Shown: piece by piece, positions 58,006 to 64,000 of the stretch
Numbering within the stretch: the stretch's first letter is position 1
Layout: each line of letters starts with the position of its first letter
NCBI GenBank assembly: GCA_963383645.1
Contig: OY726572.1
Location: 72,306,356-72,370,355 of the forward strand
Length of the DNA stretch: 64,000 bases
Direction of reading: 5' to 3'
Origin: Muscardinus avellanarius
Taxonomy: Eukaryota; Chordata; Mammalia; Rodentia; Gliridae
Position numbers and translations under genes: made by a program
The notes under the pieces: generated by a model
The model's input: only the letters and a program-made list of their open reading frames with translations
Databases searched by the model: none
What the model was told of the DNA's origin: nothing

Positions 58006-58059
58006 TGGCTCACTTTAAATCCCTTCTCACATATGTAAAATTACTGATGCCAATTTCAA

Positions 58060-58165
58060 TATCCTATCTGGGGAAGGAGAGAATGGAGAGGGAACCAGGG
58101 GAAAGCCCACCAAATGCCTTGTGCATACATGTCACCATCATAATGAATTAGTTATGATGTGAGAG
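58060..58165 (+). mobile_element. Possible L1 3'UTR scrap
   Basis: 'aaggagagaatggagagggaacc' and 'cttgtgcatacatgtcacc' resemble the L1 3'UTR at 63775-63850. Short and diverged. Confidence 0.4.
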
Positions 58166-58550
58166 CATAAAAGTATATAGATAAGAGTATTAAATAATAT
58201 TAAAAATGAAGGCCAATCAAAAGTAAAGAATGAGGTGGAACTGATGGCCTCATGGTCAATAAGAGCCCATAAGAATCTCAGAAATGGCAGGTATTTATCA
58301 CCTGCTCAGACTTTCTTGGCCAAAACAATGTATTTATATTGCCAATCTTGATGTCTCTAACACAAAGAAATAAAAATCCTACTCATGGGAATGAAAGTAA
58401 ATAATTTCATATATTGACAACAGTTTTACTACTTCAAAAGATTAAGACTATTTGTTTTTTCTTTCAATGAATGCCATTAAATAATATTTAACATTTTATA
58501 AGTATATTTTTAAAAAATAAAACAACCTCAGCTTTTCAATAGAAAACCAT
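58166..58550. other. Unassigned DNA
   Basis: No recognisable element. Confidence 0.4.
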
Positions 58551-58564
58551 TTTTTTCATACAGG

Positions 58565-58900
58565 AGATTTTTAAACTTTTACTAGTGCAATATAATTATA
58601 CATTAGAGTGAAATTCCAGGTGACACAAGCATGCATTCACACAGCTCTTGGTATACATTCTGCTCTAATCTCCTTCCTCACTCCCCATAGATGTTACTGA
58701 GATTGGTAGAAGTACTTTCATATATCTCACCACATTATTTGAACTAGTCCCTTCTTCAACCTTTCTTTTTTGTTCTCCCCACCTTTCACCACATGCCATT
58801 CCACTATTCTACTGGTCTCCCTCCTTACTTATCTGAAGTACGTCTTGTTTCTTATTTTCTTTTTGGTTTCCACATAGTGGGGAAAATATACGGCCTTTGA
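58565..58900 (-). mobile_element. L1 3'UTR fragment, antisense
   Basis: Reversed L1 3' end: 'ctagtgcaatataattatac', 'cacacagctcttggtatac', 'gttactgagattggtagaag', then a pyrimidine-rich stretch. Collinear with 22195-22500. Confidence 0.72.
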
Positions 58901-59012
58901 CTTTCTTAACAATGAAAATTTATATATTCAACATCTAAACTTGAGTACTAAATTTTCACTTTAAAAGTTGATTCTTGGTTACTTTTTGGAGTCTAGAAAT
59001 CCTTTTCTGGAT

Positions 59013-59152
59013 TTCTCTTTAATTTTGAAACAGGGTCTTACTGCATTGTGCAGGGCTTCCCTAAGTAGCTGAGGCTGTCTGCGAACCGCGATCCTCTAGT
59101 CTCAGCTTCCCGAATGCTGGGATTACAAGCATGCACCACCACACCCAGATTT
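59013..59152 (-). mobile_element. B1-like SINE half
   Basis: Minus-strand linker 'attttgaaacagggtctt' and B1 half to 'gcaccaccacacccag'. The ID half is absent. Confidence 0.8.
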
Positions 59153-59885
59153 ATTTCTAGCTCTTTTGGTAGAATATGCTTAGCTTTATTTTGGCTTAGT
59201 TTCTATAGCCCTCAGCTCATCGCTGGAGTTCTGGCAGAAATATTCTGATTTTTGCACTGGTTAACTCCCTGACTTCTTGGTGGCAGGATGGTTTGGAGCT
59301 TCCAAGTCCCTCCATCCTCCACCTTGTTGAAATCAGCATTAGGACCCTTTTTAAAATATACGACATCCTTATGAACCCTTGGGAAAGATACTATAATGTA
59401 CTACTTGGGTCAGATTTTCAGGGCTTAGGCATTCATTGCTAGAGTTTCTGGGAGTACTGGCTCTATAATAGCTCACAGTGGAGTCTCTTCCTGGGACTGC
59501 CTGCCTGTGGCATTAAGGTACTGCCAAGCATGAGCTGTTCACTCTCACCAACAGCAGCCGACCTCCAGTGACTATTCTACATGGTGGTTCTAAGTTCAAC
59601 CTAAAGCATCAACAAGGAATGATTTCAAAGGATTGTCTCGGTTTCAGAGCTCCTCATGGAATCAGCTGAAGCTCATCAGCTTTCTCTTTTCTCATTCCTG
59701 CTTTCACTGCTCTCTCGGACGTGCTGTTCCAGAGCATGCTTCAATAAACTCCCATATGCAGATTTATAATGGAGTCTTTCCCAGGGAAATATGAGTGTGA
59801 AGATATTCAGACACACTCCTGTCTTTACTAAAAGATCCCCATCTTGCTGTAAACATAAAATTTCTACAGAATTGTGATGTTTTGT
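59153..59885. other. Unassigned, possibly an old LTR
   Basis: GC is moderate, and the end 'cagagcatgcttcaataaac' carries AATAAA at about 59743, which would suit an LTR in plus orientation. No inverted TG/CA ends or duplication could be fixed. Confidence 0.3.
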
Positions 59886-60048
59886 AGGTGTCTGTGTGTG
59901 TATGTATGTGTGTGTGTATATAAATATATGTACATGCTTTGTTAGTATACGTATATGTTTACTTATGGTGGCTATTGCCCTTCATATGATACACTGGAAG
60001 ATCTTTGATCTCTGATCATTCTAGAATATTTTGTAAGAGGACACTACC

Positions 60049-60051
<3 letters not shown>

Positions 60052-60130
<79 letters not shown>
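60052..60130. repeat. (TA)n(TG)n microsatellite
   Basis: About 20 TA units followed by about 20 TG units, abutting the tail side of a minus-strand ID element. Confidence 0.95.
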
Positions 60131-60134
<4 letters not shown>

Positions 60135-60188
60135 CAGGACCTCACACATGCTAGGTAAACACTGTAACACTGAGCTACATTCCAGCCC
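60131..60188 (-). mobile_element. ID element (tRNA-Ala-derived SINE)
   Basis: The minus strand reads GGGGGCTGGAATGTAGCTCA then GTGTTTACCTAGCATGTGTG, matching the monomeric ID/BC1-type SINE with an A-box. It is the only clear free-standing ID copy in the window. Confidence 0.85.
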
Positions 60189-61685
60189 CCATATCTTTAA
60201 TCCGTTGACTCTCATTAAATTGTGCAAAAAGACTTTTCAAAACACTCTAAATTCCACTCATCTTACTTCTCCCTTGAAAATTTCTAGTTGCTCAAAAGGG
60301 ATTATTTTTCCTACATATAAAATCAATTCATATTTTAATGATACAAATCATCAGTGCTTTGATAAAGAGTACAGAGTCTTTGGAGGGACAAAATCAAATA
60401 TAATTAGCAAGGTTTGATGATAAACAATAAGGTATATACCATTTTATTTTAATTTTTATAGATATTCCCTGTTTTATTAAAAATAAAACAAATGAAGAGG
60501 TAGATAAGGACCATATTTTCAACCTGTTTCATAGATGGTATTATAGTATTTTTTAACTTTTTGAAATAACTATAGAATTTATTAAAAAATATTTTCTTTA
60601 TCACTATATTATGTATTCTTTTTAGCTATAAAATCCATGATGTTTAAATCCTAAAATCAGCTTTATGAGAATGATATTTACTTCTGAAATAATTTTAGAG
60701 ACTACAAACATATAAATTTGTTCAAAATTATAAACAAGAAATCTGGCAAATGCAAATTGTAATTAGAATATCCATTTGAAATATACTTATTAATAATCTT
60801 AACACTGCATGCAGTTTTCAAATTTTCAAAGCTATAATTATATTAGCACTGTTTATGCTTTTGGTATTTAAAGTCTGAAATTGCAAGCAATAACCATAAA
60901 ATAAAGTAATAAATAATGATAATAACTAATTACCACAGAAATAGAACAAAATCATAGTAATAATCACCATTTTTATTGACAGCAGCTCCTTTATAGCATT
61001 CTAAATGACTGGGTAATTCTATGAAGATTATTTTTATTACCAGCAAAACTTTTGATTCTACTCATTAAATACAGGAAACAGAAGGCTTGCCCCATTTACA
61101 TGAGAATACTATAATTTTTTGTTTTTGATTTTTTAAACTAGCCAATGTGTCCATTCATATATTTTGTGACCTAGATGATAGACTATAGAAGATAAAGTAA
61201 TAGAAACTCACTTCCAATCATTAAATTCAAAGTCCCCCAAACAAAAGCATTATTAAGGGAATGATTTTGTCTGTTAATAATTACAGAAGAATAATCAAAA
61301 CATATGCACATTTATTTCTTATTATCTACCGATAAGAATGCATTTTTGAATTCTGGAAAACTAAAAGTTAAGAGGATTATAGAAATTTCCTAGAGGCTAG
61401 AAAAATATGAAATAAAACTGCTGGAAATATGATTCATGGAGAGCCCTACATGACCCCTAATGAACAGTTTCCTGTGAGCACAGAAAGATTAGGGGACTCT
61501 AATATTTAAAATGGATGAGAGCTAAATAATCATTCTAGGCAGACTGCATATTTAAATTTGAAAAGCAAAATAATAATATTTCTGTAAGAAAATAGAATAG
61601 AATGCCTTTATTAATTCAGAATTGGCAATGATTTCTTAAACAGAATATAAAAAATACTGTCATCTCACAATGACATTTTATAAAA
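60189..61685. other. Unassigned AT-rich DNA
   Basis: About 1.5 kb with no recognised element. The 108-residue plus-strand frame at 60091-60417 starts in the TG repeat and is not credible. Confidence 0.5.
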
Positions 61686-61687
61686 TG

Positions 61688-62210
61688 TGTTTTCATTGGT
61701 GCATTACAGTTTCACATCATAATGTAAACCATGTTGACAATGACATACAAGGACACAGCACTTAGTGAATCCCCATCACCCGCCTCCCCATTACAGAGTA
61801 CTGAGATTGACATTGGTATATTCATATTTGGAAGCACAATTTACAATAGTCAAATTATTGAACCAACCCAGTGTCCATTAACAGATTAATGGATTACAAA
61901 TTATGGGAAATACATGCAATGAAATTCTACACAGCAATAAAGAACAAACTTATATATAATTTGCAAGAATATCTGAGAACCTGGAGAATATTATGTAAGT
62001 GAGATTAGCCAATAGCAGAAAATGAAGGGTCTTATGTTTTCTCTAATATGTGCAAGCTGGGAAGTAACTGGGATATAAAAGAGATTCCAGATAACAGAGG
62101 AAAAACTTCAGTGGAGCCAGGGAGGAGTTTTAAGTGAAGGGGAGGAGTAAGACTGAAGTTCATTAATGGAAACAAAGGCGGAGTTTTAAGTTTGATAGAC
62201 TAGAAGCAAT
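61688..62210 (-). mobile_element. 5'-inverted L1 3' end
   Basis: 61688-61830 is an L1 3'UTR end in antisense ('cattggtgcattacagttt'). 61831-62210 is L1 ORF2 C-terminus and 3'UTR in sense ('accaacccagtgtccattaac', 'ttatgtaagtgagattagcc'). The flip at about 61830 is the twin-priming pattern. No clean target duplication found. Confidence 0.75.
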
Positions 62211-63000
62211 TCTTTTCAAAGAACACATGACATAGTTGTGTTGGAGGTAAGTGTAAATTTTCTCTCCACGAAGAGTAATGGCTTAGTGACCATCTGGTAA
62301 TATTGGAAAAACTATAAATTTTGTGTGGCTCAAAGATCATTTTCTATTTTGTATAAATATAAAATATGAATATAATATAATGTATGTGTCCTATAAAAAC
62401 TTTTTGTAACATTCCAAAATATAAATAAATCATCTTTATCTTAGCCTGAAATATTCAATAAAATTCAACTGCAGAAATTGCATAGACTCTATATGCTGAT
62501 TAGCATAACAGAAATATATAGTAAAATATATGTTTAGAATACATCACATTTACCGGAAAATTAATTACCAGACTATATTTTCAATAAGAGCTATAACATT
62601 ATCACAAAAATCAGGCCTATTTCATTATAAAATTTTCCACGTAAGAGACTAAAATTAAGTGAAGGACTAATGGCCTCTGTTTTTGAAGAGAGTACCTGAA
62701 AATGTAAGCTTTAACATATGGCTGTTATATCCTTTTCAAATTAATCTTAAAATGTGTTTTAAAATTGTCAATTGTCACGTGATACTATAATGCACCAATA
62801 AATTGTAAAAATGAATTAAAAATAATCAACAGTGCTTTTACCATGCATTATAGGTATGCAGTAACACTTATGTCAGTCTTTTCTACTGTAGCATATACTG
62901 ACAATAAAATGGGTTCACACCAATAGAGAATTGCATTTTTAAATATAGAATGCCTAAATCAAGAAAATACATAAAATACTTTATTAATAAAAAGAGAAAC
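62211..63000. other. Unassigned AT-rich DNA
   Basis: No recognised element apart from a short 'taatgcaccaataaa' match at about 62789, which may be a trace of an L1-type 3' end. Confidence 0.4.
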
Positions 63001-63029
63001 AAAATGTTAAGTGTATATAAGTACCAAAT

Positions 63030-63895
63030 TCAAATGGCCAATAAATGCATGAAAAATGATCAACATCATGGCAATCAGAGAGATGCAAATTGAAACTACC
63101 CTGAGATTTAACCTAACTCCAACTAGAATGGCAATCATTCAAAACACAAACAACAACAAATGCTGGTGAGGATGTAAAGAAGTGGGAACTCTAGAAAACT
63201 GTTGGTGGGATTGCAACCACTTTGGAAAACAGTATGGAGCATCCTCAGAAGAATAAAAATGAATTTACCATTTAATCCAGCAATACCACTTCTGGTTATC
63301 TACCCCAAAAAAGGAAACCAAACTACCAAACTAATGGATGCATATCTATGTTCATATCTCCACAATTCACCATAGCCAAACTATGGAACCAGAGAAGATG
63401 TCCATCAACAGATGAATAGATTACAAAACTGTGGGATATGTACACAATGGAATTTTACTCAGTCATAAAGAAAAACACAATTACATTATTTACAGGGAAA
63501 TGGATGGAACTGGAGGACATTATGTTAAGTGAGATTAGCCAGTCACCAAAAGTAAGAAATCAGATGCTTTCCCTAATATGCAAAAGCTAGGTAGAAATGG
63601 ATCACAGGAGGAACTCTAGATGAAGAAGGAGATTCTATAGAGGAGCAAATAAGGAGACCTAACTGAGGGGATGGGAAGGGGGAAGAGGAAAACTCTCTAA
63701 AGCACATGATGCACTTAAACAAACATATCAAAGTCAATCACTAAAATCACTAAGCCAAACATGGAAAGGAGGAATGGAGAGGGAATGGAGTAGGGATTGG
63801 GTAAGGGCTAATTGGGTGATGTGTGCATGTATGTCTACACAAGTCTTTTATCCCATTAAGACGAATGACTACAATGCATCAAAAAAAAATAAAAA
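63030..63895 (+). mobile_element. 5'-truncated L1 with complete 3'UTR
   Basis: Starts in the ORF2 C-terminus ('ggcaatcagagagatgcaaat'; 'acaacaaatgctggtgagg', the Cys-motif region) and runs through the ORF2 end into a 3'UTR with 'gggatgggaagggggaagagg', 'taagggctaattgggtgatg' and an A-rich tail at 63880-63900. Stops and frameshifts interrupt ORF2. Its 3' end is the best in-window match for the tail of the VNTR composite family. Confidence 0.88.
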
Positions 63896-63900
63896 AGAAA

Positions 63901-64000
63901 GAAATGCGATGCAAGATCCTGGAATCTAAAAGCAGTGAGGCCCATGTACTAACCAGGGAGAATTCACAAGGAGACAACTGTGAAATTAGATTCATATTAT
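63901..64000. other. Unassigned DNA
   Basis: Short remaining flank; nothing recognised. Confidence 0.4.

Noticed and set aside
60131..60188. A functional tRNA-Ala gene
   Set aside because: Only the tRNA-like 5' half with A-box is present in diverged form; it is an ID SINE.
60091..60417. 108-residue frame starting MCVCVCV
   Set aside because: The start lies in a TG microsatellite, followed by an ID element; there is no independent coding support.

Overview
The window reads as mammalian nuclear DNA from a rodent. It is AT-rich with no sign of operons or bacterial genes. It is dense with dimeric SINEs that join a 7SL/B1-like left half to an ID-like (tRNA-Ala-derived) right half, the B1-dID design known from Sciuromorpha (dormice, squirrels, mountain beaver). 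It also carries L1 LINEs, MaLR (MLT1-like) LTRs and class II-type LTRs. I see no mouse/rat-type B2 or B4 SINEs, and not the very common tree/ground-squirrel ID variant, so a dormouse- or mountain-beaver-like source is possible; species is not determinable. No host protein-coding exon, rRNA or tRNA gene can be supported. The window looks like intergenic or deep intronic DNA whose recognisable content is transposons of several ages.

Layout. 0-22 kb: mostly unassigned AT-rich DNA with scattered SINEs, an ERVK-like solo LTR with a 6-bp target duplication (3274-3695), a MaLR LTR (about 9215-9745), an inverted repeat with ~100-bp arms (10256-10575), a direct duplication (13.2/13.9 kb) and a perfect 21-bp hairpin (19121-19169). 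22-28 kb: a 5'-inverted old L1 interrupted by a GC-rich VNTR element (22848-24578), an antisense L1, and a short 5'-inverted VNTR-family copy (27479-27853). 28-36 kb: unassigned DNA, SINEs, L1 3' ends, an MLT1-like LTR split by a SINE. 36.4-44.3 kb: a nest in which one SINE is split first by a full-length L1 (5'UTR, ORF1, ORF2, 3'UTR) and then by a class II-like LTR. 44-56 kb: SINEs (some nested) and a decayed L1 at 49.3-51.2 kb. 56.2-58.0 kb: the longest copy of the VNTR composite. 58-64 kb: L1 pieces, an ID element, a TA/TG microsatellite.

The main discovery candidate is the three-copy family at 22848-24578, 27479-27853 and 56258-58005. Read on its own strand, the longest copy has a CpG-rich 5' end, an A-rich stretch, a non-repetitive segment with a ~96-codon open frame, about a dozen ~50-bp GC-rich tandem units, a single-copy linker, an L1-like 3'UTR segment and an A tail. 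Target-site duplications flank all three copies and one copy shows an L1-style 5' inversion. This resembles primate SVA in design while its parts look unrelated: an apparently independent L1-mobilised composite retrotransposon. The near-intact L1 at 36.5-43.7 kb has a different 3'UTR, so the likely driver is another L1 lineage, represented by the 3' end at 63.0-63.9 kb.
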